NCBI GenBank assembly: GCA_049974825.1
Contig: JBNGDJ010000094.1
Location: 1 to 9,165, forward strand
Direction of reading: 5' to 3'
DNA: 9,165 bases
Origin: JBKHDT01 sp049974825
Lineage (GTDB): Bacteria; Pseudomonadota; Gammaproteobacteria; Halothiobacillales; Halothiobacillaceae
Shown: positions 1 to 6,298 of the stretch, piece after piece
Position numbering within the stretch: the first letter of the stretch is position 1
Layout: each line of letters starts with the position of its first letter
The notes under the pieces: model-generated
Database searches by the model: none
What the model was told of the DNA's origin: nothing
The model's input: the letters and a program-made list of their open reading frames with translations, nothing else
Program-made: the position numbers and the translations under genes

Positions 1-2
1 TG

Positions 3-233
3 CACGATGAAGTCTCGTTTCTGAACGAAGCCCGACGCGAAGGGCTGCGAGAGGGCATGGAGCAGGGCATCCAGCAAGGGATGGAACAGGGCATCCAGCA
101 AGGCAGCGTGCATGCGCGACGGGAAAATGCCCGCAACTTGATCCGCCTGGGTGTTCTGACCGATGTTCAGATTGCCGAAGCCATCGGTCTGCCTCTGGAC
201 GAGGTACGCGCCCTGCATTCGGACGGTGAGTGA
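3..233 (+). CDS. C-terminal part of an Rpn-family / PD-(D/E)XK nuclease 'putative transposase' type protein (5' truncated by window edge)
   Basis: The frame is open from the first bases and ends at TGA 231-233, giving the last 76 residues. A charged helix (NEARREGLREG) leads into two copies of MEQGIQQG. A compact tail with LIRLGVLTDVQIAEAIGLP and EVRAL follows. Gly-Gln/Glu heptad-like repeats followed by a short helix-turn-helix-like 'lt.eqIAeatGLs.eeV..L' tail are typical of the C-terminus of Rpn/YhgA-like recombination-promoting nucleases and related PD-(D/E)XK families. The nuclease domain itself would lie upstream of the window, so catalytic residues cannot be checked. The family assignment rests only on this tail and is an inference, although the pattern is characteristic. 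The gene may be mobile-element related. Confidence 0.7.
   Translation, partial: HDEVSFLNEARREGLREGMEQGIQQGMEQGIQQGSVHARRENARNLIRLGVLTDVQIAEAIGLPLDEVRALHSDGE
57..104 (+). repeat. Two tandem 24-bp units encoding MEQGIQQG twice
   Basis: Positions 57-80 and 81-104 are in-frame 24-nt copies that differ at only two positions (GAG/GAA and the last Gly codon GGG/GGC). They encode MEQGIQQG twice inside the truncated nuclease-family gene. Such units change copy number easily by slippage, which would lengthen or shorten the helical linker without breaking the frame. Confidence 0.85.
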
Positions 234-261
234 TCCCGGACGTCATGAGCAGTCTCCGGGA
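234..261 (+). terminator. Hairpin directly after the stop of the truncated gene, possible weak terminator
   Basis: TCCCGGA (234-240) pairs perfectly with TCCGGGA (255-261) across a 14-nt loop. The hairpin starts at the first base after the TGA. There is no T-tract after it, so it is not a classical intrinsic terminator. It could be an RNA 3'-end stabiliser or chance. Confidence 0.3.
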
Positions 262-353
262 ACTCCGCGCACAAGAGGATCTGGAAGGTTGATTGCGTCA
301 AGCGAGATCCCGGTCCAATCCTGCCTCGAAGGTATGAAGCCAGCCCACGCCCT

Positions 354-590
354 CGTTCCCAGTCTCCTGCCTGGGAACGCTCGCCGGGCCTGCTCTGTAC
401 AGGCCCTACCACCCCATCGGGGTTGGAGCGCTGTGCCGAATCCCGAATACGGGCCGACGTCAGCACCAAAAAACCACCACGTCAGTCCCCCAAACCCCGC
501 AAGCAGAGCTTGCGGCCTATCCCGTTCCCAGGCAGGAGCCTGGGAACGAGGTGGGGGAAGAACGCCTGCCGGGCCTGCTCTGCAGCCACG
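354..590. repeat. Cluster of palindromic repeats bounded by two CGTTCCCAG...CTGGGAACG palindromes
   Basis: This block fills most of the gene-free stretch 234-636. The first palindrome is CGTTCCCAG (354-362) with CTGGGAACG (371-379). The second is an 11-bp perfect stem, CGTTCCCAGGC (523-533) with GCCTGGGAACG (538-548), loop AGGA. Between them lie smaller hairpins: GGGCCTG/CAGGCCC (386-392/400-406), ACCCC/GGGGT (411-415/419-423), CCCG/CGGG (442-445/450-453) and CCGCAAGC/GCTTGCGG (497-504/508-515). A 15-bp direct repeat, GCCGGGCCTGCTCTG, follows each main palindrome (383-397 and 568-582). Frames on both strands run through here but resemble no protein. From memory, TGGGAACG-type palindromes are dispersed in many gammaproteobacterial genomes; this cannot be tested here. 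Confidence 0.75.
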
Positions 591-636
591 GCATCCGCGA
601 TATCCGGGTGGTTGGTTTCGAACGCGAAGGGACCGG

Positions 637-1170
637 TCAGAGGATGAGATCATCCGGGATGGGGAACTCGGCATAGGCCGGGTCCATGACTTCCTCTCGG
701 CCACGATGATCCACCACGATTCGCTCGGGATCACGCTGGCGGATCTTCTCCGCACCTTCGCGGGCGACGATGGCGTAGCGACCGTCGTTTGCCACGATGA
801 CCAGCGCCCCCTGGGCGAGCTGGCGCTGCTGCTTGCGGTCGACCATGAGCCGCTGGATTTTTCCGTTTGAGTCAACGAAGTGATAGGAAATTTCGCCCCG
901 GCCATGCGGTTGGGCGTGGTGCTGGATCAGCTGGGCGACCTGAGCCGCCTTTTCCCTGGCTTGGGCTTTTTCCTGGCGTTCGCGCTCGCGCTGGCGGTCG
1001 GCTTCAGCCTTGCGCTGTCTTGCCTGCTCCGCAGCGATTCGTGCGGCATCTGCCGACGGTTTGCCCCCGGCCTTCTTCTTGCCCTTGCGCTGGTCTGTGC
1101 GTGCCTTTTTTACCTGCTGGTCGTTGACCAGACCGGCCTTGAGAAATTGTTCCTGGAACGGGTTCGACAT
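637..1170 (-). CDS. yaiL: DUF2058 family protein (YaiL-like), function unknown
   Basis: The 177-residue product starts at ATG 1168-1170 and ends at TGA 637-639. It matches the usual length of the DUF2058/YaiL family (about 180 aa). The N-terminus (MSNPFQEQFLKAGLVNDQQVK) is the family signature. A Lys-rich stretch and a long Ala/Arg/Glu/Gln helix follow (about residues 25-80, likely coiled coil). The C-terminal beta-rich part carries ISYHFVDSNGKIQRLMV and GALVIVANDGRYAIV. There is no signal peptide or membrane segment, so it is probably cytoplasmic. A modest ribosome site (CAGG) lies about seven bases before the start. The gene lies 144 bp downstream of nadB on the same strand. The family has no established molecular role; the highly charged helix would suit nucleic-acid or ribosome association, which is only an inference. 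Family membership is near certain. Confidence 0.92.
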   Translation of the reverse strand: MSNPFQEQFLKAGLVNDQQVKKARTDQRKGKKKAGGKPSADAARIAAEQARQRKAEADRQRERERQEKAQAREKAAQVAQLIQHHAQPHGRGEISYHFVDSNGKIQRLMVDRKQQRQLAQGALVIVANDGRYAIVAREGAEKIRQRDPERIVVDHRGREEVMDPAYAEFPIPDDLIL

Positions 1171-1291
1171 AGCTTGCCTGTCTGAAATCGGGAGAAACGT
1201 CGCACGAAAATCATCCCCTGGTTCGTGCGGCGACGCAGGACCGATGGACGGACTGCGCTCTTGTCGCTTGCGCCTCCGCAGCAGGGGAGAT

Positions 1292-1314
1292 CCCGCCTCG
1301 ATCGTCCAGGCGGG
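1292..1314 (-). terminator. Hairpin immediately after the nadB stop codon
   Basis: CCCGCCT (1292-1298) pairs with AGGCGGG (1308-1314) around a 9-nt loop. The hairpin abuts the nadB stop at 1315-1317 on the downstream side. On the minus strand it is followed by ATCTCCC rather than a T-run, so intrinsic termination would be weak. It may only trim or stabilise the nadB transcript, or attenuate read-through into the DUF2058 gene. Confidence 0.35.
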
Positions 1315-2961
1315 TCAGCTGGGCTTGCGGTCGCGCATCGGTCGGGCGTAGGGGCGGGGCGGGTCCGGTCGGAGAATGGTATTCCGGTGCGCCAGTTCCG
1401 GCCGCGATTCCGGGTAGTCCCGGGTGAAGTGCAGGCCGCGGCTTTCCTTGCGCTTGAGTGCCGACCGGACGATCAGGTCCGCCACCTCGACCAGGTTGCG
1501 CAGCTCGATCAGGTTGTTGCTGATGCGAAAGTGCGCGTAATAGTCGTGAATTTCGCGACGCAGCAGGGTAATCCGATGCCGTGCCCTTTGCAAACGCTTG
1601 GTGGTGCGCACAATGCCGACGTAGTCCCACATCGCGCGACGCAACTCGTCCCAGTTGTGCGAGACGATAACCGCCTCGTCGGGATCGGATACGAGGCTTT
1701 CGTCCCAGGGCGGGATGGCGGCGTTCGGGTCCGAGGGGGGGGCGTCGACCAGTCGCCCGGCAATATCCTTGGCCGCGGCATGGCCGTACACCAGGCACTC
1801 AAGCAGGGAGTTGCTGGCAAGCCGGTTGGCCCCGTGCAGTCCGGTATGGCTGGTTTCGCCAATGGCGTACAGGCATTCGACGTCCGTGCGGCCCTGTCGG
1901 TCGACCATGACTCCGCCGCAGGTGTAGTGCGCCGCGGGCACCACCGGCAGAGGTTCGCGCGTCATGTCGTAGCCAAAGTCCAGGCAGCGCTGGTGAATGG
2001 TTGGAAAGTGCTCACGGATGAAGTTTTCGGACTTGTGGCTGATGTCCAGATACACGCAGTCCAGGCCGAAGCGCTTCATTTCGCTGTCGATGGCTCGGGC
2101 GACGATGTCCCGGGGCGCCAGTTCGCCGCGCGGGTCGTAGTCGTGCATGAACCGCCGCCCGTCGCGGTGAACCAGTCGCCCCCCTTCGCCGCGCACCGCC
2201 TCGGAAATCAGAAACGACTTGGCTCGTGGCTCGTACAGACAGGTCGGGTGAAACTGGATGAACTCCATGTTCGCCACGCGGCAGCCTGCCCGCCAGCCCA
2301 TGGCAATCCCATCGCCCGTGGAGCTGTCCGGGTTGGATGTGTACAGGTACACCTTGGCCGCGCCGCCAGTGGCGAGCACCACGAACCTTGCCTGCATCGC
2401 CAGTACCCGGTCACCCTCCCGATCCAGCACGTAGGCGCCGATGCAGCGGTTTTCTTCCGCGCCCAGCCGTCTGGTGGTGACCAGGTCAATGGCCAGGTGG
2501 CGCTCCAGTACCGTGATATTGTCGCGGGCCCGCACGGCCTCGACCAACGTGTCGGACAACGCCTTGCCAGTGCGGTCTTCCGCGTGTACCACGCGCCGTT
2601 CGCTATGGCCTCCCTCGCGCGTCAGATGCAGCTTGCCATCCCTGGTGCGCGAGAAGGGCATGGCCAGGGACTCAAGCCAGCGGACCTGCTCGGCCGCGGC
2701 TTCCACGATGTGGCTGACCACGCCCCGGTCTGGCAGCTCGGCCCCGGCCTGCAGGGTGTCTTCGACATGCCGCGCCCGGGCCTGCGCATCCTCAAGCACC
2801 GCAGCCATCCCGCCCTGTGCCCAGCCGGTTGCGCCGGTGGACAAATCGCCCTTGCTGAGCACGGTGACATCGACAGAGTCGGGCAGGCGCAAGGCCAGCG
2901 AGAGGCCGGCAGCACCGCTGCCGATGATCAGGACATCGGTCCGTGACGGGGGCGTGGAAAT
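1315..2961 (-). CDS. nadB: L-aspartate oxidase NadB, probable ATT start
   Basis: This FAD enzyme oxidises L-aspartate to iminoaspartate, which NadA condenses with dihydroxyacetone phosphate to quinolinate (de novo NAD synthesis, cytoplasm). Counting from ATT 2959-2961 the product has 548 residues, close to E. coli NadB (540). The Rossmann FAD motif GSGAAG is at residues 14-19 and AQGGMAAV near 48-55. FHPTCLYEP lies around 237-245 with the active-site His at 238. REPLPVVPAAHYTCGG spans about 335-350 with the catalytic Arg 335 and His 345. GLHGANRLASNS is near 374-385. There is no ATG, GTG or TTG between the in-frame stop TAA (2986-2988) and the FAD motif. The first TTG (2890-2892) would delete that motif. 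ATT 2961 follows a GAGG ribosome site by 9 nt and gives an N-terminus of normal length; CTG at 2983-2985 is the other option. The divergent neighbour rpoE is the classical gammaproteobacterial arrangement. Confidence 0.95.
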   Translation of the reverse strand: MSTPPSRTDVLIIGSGAAGLSLALRLPDSVDVTVLSKGDLSTGATGWAQGGMAAVLEDAQARARHVEDTLQAGAELPDRGVVSHIVEAAAEQVRWLESLAMPFSRTRDGKLHLTREGGHSERRVVHAEDRTGKALSDTLVEAVRARDNITVLERHLAIDLVTTRRLGAEENRCIGAYVLDREGDRVLAMQARFVVLATGGAAKVYLYTSNPDSSTGDGIAMGWRAGCRVANMEFIQFHPTCLYEPRAKSFLISEAVRGEGGRLVHRDGRRFMHDYDPRGELAPRDIVARAIDSEMKRFGLDCVYLDISHKSENFIREHFPTIHQRCLDFGYDMTREPLPVVPAAHYTCGGVMVDRQGRTDVECLYAIGETSHTGLHGANRLASNSLLECLVYGHAAAKDIAGRLVDAPPSDPNAAIPPWDESLVSDPDEAVIVSHNWDELRRAMWDYVGIVRTTKRLQRARHRITLLRREIHDYYAHFRISNNLIELRNLVEVADLIVRSALKRKESRGLHFTRDYPESRPELAHRNTILRPDPPRPYARPMRDRKPS

Positions 2962-2970
2962 GGCGGAATA

Positions 2971-2974
2971 CCTC
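2971..2974 (-). promoter_or_regulatory. Ribosome binding site that supports the ATT start of nadB
   Basis: On the minus strand GAGG (2974 down to 2971) is followed by nine bases and then ATT at 2961-2959. This is normal Shine-Dalgarno spacing. It is the main reason to prefer ATT over the CTG at 2983-2985, which would sit upstream of this site. Confidence 0.5.
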
Positions 2975-2991
2975 GGGTTGGACAGTTACCG

Positions 2992-2997
2992 GTTATA
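2992..2997 (-). promoter_or_regulatory. Possible -10 box for nadB
   Basis: Read on the minus strand, positions 2997-2992 are TATAAC, one mismatch from TATAAT. Initiation would fall near 2985 and leave a leader of about 24 nt containing the GAGG ribosome site. No good -35 hexamer is visible at 16-18 bp spacing, so this is suggestive only. Confidence 0.35.
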
Positions 2998-3269
2998 CTA
3001 CCGCCAAACCTCGGGCCTTGCGAAAATCCGCGTTCCGTGCAGGCAGGCTCCACTCCGGGGCGCCAGGCGCGGTTTGGAACCCCGGGCCTGCCGCTTGAGA
3101 ACGGCGTGCCGGGGCGTTATCGTGCAGGCCCAGCAGGCTGTGATGCAACGCAGCGGGTCGCTTTCTCTGCCTTGCCGCCACGCCGCCTGGCGGGAAGGCT
3201 GGACTTGCCGCAGGCTGCCCATCGTCTCGCTTCCCGGGCGGGATGACGACAAACAAGAGCCGGGATTCA

Positions 3270-3863
3270 ATGCCCCCAGAACTGACCGACAAGCAACTCG
3301 TGGAGCGCGCCCGGGCCGGAAAGCCCGGGGCCTACGACATGCTGGTGCGCAAGTACCAGCACAAGATCCTGCGCCTGATCTCCCGGTTCGTTCGCGATCC
3401 CGAGGACGCCATGGACCTGACGCAGGAAACCTTCATCAAGGCCTACCGCGCGCTGGAAAACTTCCGCGGCGACAGCGCCTTCTACACCTGGCTCTACCGC
3501 ATTGCCGTGAACACGGCCAAGAACCAGCTTGCGGCCAGTAACCGGCATGGCTATCAGGTTTCCCTGAACTCTTCGCCCAACCCCGACTCCGAGGAACCAA
3601 TGCCGGAGCCCGAGGGACTAAGGGATTACGCCACGCCCGAGAACTCAATCCTCACCGGAGAGCTGGAGGCCGTCATCAAGGAGGCCATCGGCGACCTGCC
3701 CGAGGATTTGCGCACGGCACTGACCCTGCGCGAGCTGGAAGGACTCAGCTACGAGGAAATCGCCCAGGTCATGGGCTGTCCCATCGGTACCGTCCGATCG
3801 AGGATCTTCAGGGCCCGCGAGGCGGTCGACAAGCGCCTGAAGCCACTGTTGGAGAACGATTGA
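3270..3863 (+). CDS. rpoE: RNA polymerase sigma-E factor RpoE (AlgU-type ECF sigma)
   Basis: RpoE is the extracytoplasmic-stress sigma factor. It directs RNA polymerase to envelope-repair genes when released from RseA. From ATG 3270 it has 197 residues (E. coli 191). Sigma region 2 spans about residues 21-87, with YQHKILRLISRFVRD, the DLTQETFIKAYRAL core and FRGDSAFYTWLYRIAVNTAKN. An acidic, Pro-rich linker follows at about 98-130. Region 4 (139-193) carries the helix-turn-helix LSYEEIAQVMGCPIGTVRSR. ATG 3243 is in frame and adds nine residues. I prefer 3270 because PPELTDKQLVERARAG then aligns end to end with the E. coli N-terminus. It is the first gene of rpoE-rseA-rseB-rseC, with rseA starting 14 nt after its stop. 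Identity is very secure; only the start is open. Confidence 0.96.
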   Translation: MPPELTDKQLVERARAGKPGAYDMLVRKYQHKILRLISRFVRDPEDAMDLTQETFIKAYRALENFRGDSAFYTWLYRIAVNTAKNQLAASNRHGYQVSLNSSPNPDSEEPMPEPEGLRDYATPENSILTGELEAVIKEAIGDLPEDLRTALTLRELEGLSYEEIAQVMGCPIGTVRSRIFRAREAVDKRLKPLLEND

Positions 3864-3864
3864 G

Positions 3865-3869
3865 AGAGG
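3865..3869 (+). promoter_or_regulatory. Ribosome binding site that decides the rseA start
   Basis: AGAGG at 3865-3869 lies 8 nt before GTG 3878-3880, just after the rpoE stop. This spacing favours GTG 3878 over the TTG at 3860, which overlaps the rpoE stop and has no ribosome site. It also favours it over the adjacent TTG at 3881. Confidence 0.65.
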
Positions 3870-3877
3870 TTTGCCCC

Positions 3878-4531
3878 GTGTTGAATGCCCCCAAGATCAG
3901 TCGCGACGAGCGCGTGTCCGCAGCGGTGGACGGTGAACTGCCTGACGAGGTGATGCGAGATACCCTGGACGACATGGAGCAGGACGCGCAGCTGCGCGCC
4001 ATGCTCGGTCGGTATCACTTGGTCGGGCAGGCGATGCGGTCGGAGATTCCCGAGTTTGTCGTGCCGGATCTCTCGCAGCGCGTGATGGCCGCCATCGAGC
4101 AGGAAAACGCGCAGCGGGCAGAGCAGGTCTCGGCGGCCACCTCCAGCAACGTGGTCTCTCTGGTCGATCGTCGTCGCGGTCTTTGGCCGCTGCCAGCCGG
4201 CATGGCGGTCGCGGCCTCCATTCTGGTGGCCGCCTTCGTGCTGGTTCCGGCCATGCAGCAGCAGGTCGAAAACGACGGTACGCCCTCCGGCCTGCAGACG
4301 CAGCAGGTGGCAGCCAGCACCCCGGCCACCCAGCAGCAGGCGGCGACGCTGGCTTCCAGCGGCAGCGAGTCGACCGTTCCGGTCTGGGCCGCCGCGGTGC
4401 AGAACCCGGCGCAAGGCGCCAGCCGGGGCATGGACCCCTACGTGATGACCCACTTCGAGCAGACCGCGCGCGGAAATCATTTCGGCAGCGTGATGCCCGG
4501 AGCCCGCCTCGCCAACTTCCAGGTGCGCTGA
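3878..4531 (+). CDS. rseA: Sigma-E anti-sigma factor RseA (MucA-type)
   Basis: RseA is a single-pass inner-membrane protein. Its cytoplasmic N-domain sequesters RpoE; its periplasmic part binds RseB and is cut by DegS-type and RseP-type proteases under envelope stress. The 217-residue product begins at GTG. The N-terminal anti-sigma domain occupies about residues 9-55 (DERVSAAVDGELPDEV, then LGRYHLVGQAMR). One membrane helix lies at about 105-124 (LPAGMAVAASILVAAFVLVP) after an Arg-rich stop (DRRRG), giving N-in topology. The periplasmic part is low in complexity (Gln, Ala, Thr, Ser) at about 125-165. It ends in a conserved-looking segment (RGMDPYVMTHFEQTARG) like the C-terminus of MucA/RseA proteins. 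It sits between rpoE and rseB, with a 3-nt gap to rseB. Identification is from order plus domain layout and is strong. Confidence 0.93.
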   Translation: MLNAPKISRDERVSAAVDGELPDEVMRDTLDDMEQDAQLRAMLGRYHLVGQAMRSEIPEFVVPDLSQRVMAAIEQENAQRAEQVSAATSSNVVSLVDRRRGLWPLPAGMAVAASILVAAFVLVPAMQQQVENDGTPSGLQTQQVAASTPATQQQAATLASSGSESTVPVWAAAVQNPAQGASRGMDPYVMTHFEQTARGNHFGSVMPGARLANFQVR

Positions 4532-4534
4532 TTC

Positions 4535-5539
4535 ATGAGACTGTCCCCCCGACGTACCGCGGCCCTGCTTTCCACCTTTCTGAGCCTGCTGGTCGTCGTC
4601 CCGGTTTACGCCGAACCGGGAGCCCGGGAGCGGCTCGAAGGCATGGTCAAGGCCATGCGTGAATCCAACTTCGAAGGGGTATACGTTCACGTCCGCTCCG
4701 AAAACATCGAAACGATGGAAGTGATCCACGCCTTTGATGGCGATCACGAAATCGAGCGACTGACCGCCCTCAACGGCGAGATTCGGGAAGTCATCCGTGA
4801 CGACGAAACCTGCCGCTGCACCTGGCCCAACCAGGAAACCGTGGTTGAAGGGCGTTTCCCTGGAGCCCGGGCGCGCATATCCGCCGAGCGCTTTTCAAAC
4901 CCCGAACTGCTCGAAGAAAACTACCGCATTATCGCCGCCGGCCGCGACCGCGTGGCCGGGCGAGCCTGCGACCTGATTGCCCTGATACCCAAGGATGCCC
5001 TGCGCTACGGCTACAAGCTTTGCATCGACAGCGAGCGCGAGCTGATGCTGCGCATGTCGGTATTCAACGAAACCGGCATGGCCGTCGAGCACAACTTCTT
5101 TACCGAGCTTCAGATCAGTGACCGCCCGCTGGCAGAACAAGCCCGCCTTTCGCGTTTCGATTCCGAAGGGTACGAAGTCGTCCACTCCGGCGCGGCCGAT
5201 CCGCAAGGCGAGCTGGCAGCCGTGGAAGAAGAAGCCCCCTGGGCCATGGCCCCGCTGCCCACCGGGTATGTCCTGAAAGAGCATGTGCGCCGCACCAACC
5301 CGGTCACCGGCAATCCCTTCGATCACTACGCCTTCACCGACGGGCTTTCCACCATCTCCGTGTTCGTCGAACGCGCCGAAGGCCAAGTGGTCGAAAACCC
5401 CCGCCTGCGCATGTCCCATGCCGTCAACACGCTCACGCGGACCATGGGCGATCATCGCGTCACCGTGATTGGAGAAGCACCGCAACGGGTGGTGGAAATG
5501 TTCTGCGAGAGCGTTCAGCCCGCCGCGGACGATGAATGA
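4535..5539 (+). CDS. rseB: Periplasmic sigma-E regulatory protein RseB (MucB)
   Basis: RseB binds the periplasmic domain of RseA and protects it from the first protease cut. It senses mislocalised lipoprotein or LPS. The 334-residue product has a signal peptide: RRTAALL, a hydrophobic core (STFLSLLVVVP), and cleavage expected after VYA (residue 26). The N-terminal LolA-like domain (about 27-215) includes the family hallmark SNFEGVYVHVR near residue 45 and LTALNGEIREVIRDD. The smaller C-terminal domain (about 235-325) includes LPTGYVLKEHVRR, HYAFTDGLSTISVFVE and HRVTVIGEAP. Cysteines occur at the DETCRC pair, RACDL, KLCID and near the C-terminus (MFCES). An AGGTG ribosome site lies 9 nt before ATG 4535. 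Length is close to E. coli RseB (318) and Pseudomonas MucB (316). Its stop overlaps the start of rseC, indicating translational coupling. Confidence 0.95.
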   Translation: MRLSPRRTAALLSTFLSLLVVVPVYAEPGARERLEGMVKAMRESNFEGVYVHVRSENIETMEVIHAFDGDHEIERLTALNGEIREVIRDDETCRCTWPNQETVVEGRFPGARARISAERFSNPELLEENYRIIAAGRDRVAGRACDLIALIPKDALRYGYKLCIDSERELMLRMSVFNETGMAVEHNFFTELQISDRPLAEQARLSRFDSEGYEVVHSGAADPQGELAAVEEEAPWAMAPLPTGYVLKEHVRRTNPVTGNPFDHYAFTDGLSTISVFVERAEGQVVENPRLRMSHAVNTLTRTMGDHRVTVIGEAPQRVVEMFCESVQPAADDE

Positions 5540-6026
5540 GCCCGCAGCCCAGGTCGAGGAAGCCGCCCGGGTCATCGAATCCGGCGACGGATTTGCCTGG
5601 GTTGAAACCCAACGCAAGCACGCCTGCGGCGGCTGCCAGGCGCGCAACGGCTGCGGCGTTGGTCTGCTGCACCAGGCCCTGGGCATCAAGGCCCGCCCCG
5701 TCCGCGTCATAGACCCGCTGGGTGTTCGCCCCGGCGAAGAAGTCGTCATCGCCCTGCGGGACACCGCGCTTGTCTCCGGTGCCGCCCGCGTCTACCTGCT
5801 GCCGCTGATTGGCATGCTCGTCGGCGCCGTCACAGGCCACGCCCTGCAGGGCGAACTCGGAGCCATCCTCCTCGGCATTGCCGGCCTCATGGGCGGCTTT
5901 GCCCTCGTCTCCCGCCTCGGCAACCGCGTTGCCGACAATCCCGACTACCAGCCCGTCATCGTGCGGCGACACAGCCAGGCCGTCTCCCTCGACTGCCTCG
6001 AAACCGGCACCTCTCGACCGGACTGA
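5532..6026 (+). CDS. rseC: Sigma-E regulator RseC (MucC)
   Basis: RseC is a small inner-membrane protein that modulates sigma-E activity. Relatives of this family are also tied to redox functions (RnfC/SoxR-reducing systems). The 164-residue product starts at ATG 5532, which overlaps the rseB stop (ATGAATGA, 8-nt overlap). No good ribosome site is present, so coupling to rseB translation is likely. The cytoplasmic N-domain carries the characteristic Cys pattern C-x2-C-x5-C at residues 32, 35 and 41 (HACGGCQARNGCG). Two membrane helices lie at about 80-101 (VYLLPLIGMLVGAVTG) and 109-127 (LGAILLGIAGLMGGFALV), with both ends predicted cytoplasmic. Longer upstream starts in this frame would lie deep inside rseB and encode no family sequence. 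It is the last gene of the operon; the usual next genes (mucD/degP or lepA) are missing. Confidence 0.93.
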   Translation: MNEPAAQVEEAARVIESGDGFAWVETQRKHACGGCQARNGCGVGLLHQALGIKARPVRVIDPLGVRPGEEVVIALRDTALVSGAARVYLLPLIGMLVGAVTGHALQGELGAILLGIAGLMGGFALVSRLGNRVADNPDYQPVIVRRHSQAVSLDCLETGTSRPD

Positions 6027-6298
6027 ATCCCCGTCCTTCCTCCAGCCGCTCCGCGTGGCTTTGCCCGACCAGATCGCCTTCGTCGTCCTGTGTTGCCTTT
6101 GGATCCTTGCGTTCAAACCTGTCGCAAAGGGTGCGCCAATGATCCTTGCCCACCCATAGTCTGGCCGCCAGCCAAGTCGATCCTCTGAATATGCAAACTC
6201 CGGCTTGCAGTCCTCAAAAGAAACGTCTACTTTATCTCTTGTCGACTACGGAGTGCGTTTAAGCCGGAGGTGCCAGTGGACGGTTGCCAGTTCTCATG
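6027..6298. other. Gene-free spacer downstream of rseC, first part
   Basis: I see no credible gene here. A short stem AGCCGC/GTGGCT (6044-6049/6055-6060, one G-T pair) lies 17 nt after the rseC stop but has only TT after it, so it is at best a weak terminator. A 65-codon minus-strand frame (5956-6153, GTG start) reads MGKDHWRTLCDRFERKDPKA at its N-terminus. It has no recognisable family and runs into rseC antisense. The stretch from about 6185 to 6260 is visibly richer in A and T than the flanking genes, which fits a junction between core and accessory DNA. Confidence 0.5.

Larger units (their letters stand above)
2962..3269. other. Divergent intergenic region between nadB and rpoE
   Basis: These 308 bp separate two divergently transcribed genes and must hold the promoters for both. 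Apart from the nadB -10 candidate near 2992-2997, I see no strong sigma-70 pair on the plus strand. A GGAAC core at 3076-3080 resembles a sigma-E -35 element, but no matching TCTGA/TCAAA -10 stands at 16-17 bp, so autoregulation of rpoE is not demonstrated. Short frames here resemble no protein. The stretch 3010-3240 is GC-rich with many GCC/GGC blocks. Confidence 0.6.

Noticed and set aside
163..905. Overlapping 200+ codon frames on both strands in 163-905
   Set aside because: They run through the palindrome cluster and the antisense strand of the DUF2058 gene. The translations contain repeated Arg/Pro/Ser-rich stretches produced by the palindromes and no family signature.
1225..2946. 573-codon open frame on the plus strand
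   Set aside because: It lies exactly antisense to nadB. The opposite strand encodes an unmistakable L-aspartate oxidase, and the plus-strand translation is an Ala/Gly/Val/Arg/His-rich, family-less product expected as a shadow in high-GC DNA.
3076..3104. Sigma-E autoregulatory promoter upstream of rpoE
   Set aside because: GGAAC is present at 3076-3080, but the -35 element is incomplete (CCC instead of CTT) and no TCTGA/TCAAA -10 box lies at the required spacing.
3749..4747. 332-codon minus-strand open frame across rseA and rseB
   Set aside because: It is antisense to well-supported sigma-E operon genes. Its His/Gly/Arg-rich translation resembles no protein, and it crosses several gene boundaries.
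6044..6062. Intrinsic terminator after rseC
   Set aside because: The stem is only 6 bp with a G-T pair and is followed by just two extra T residues, which is too weak to call.
5956..6153. Small minus-strand gene overlapping the end of rseC
   Set aside because: The 65-codon frame begins at GTG without a convincing ribosome site, overlaps rseC antisense and matches no family I recognise. A decayed gene remnant cannot be excluded.
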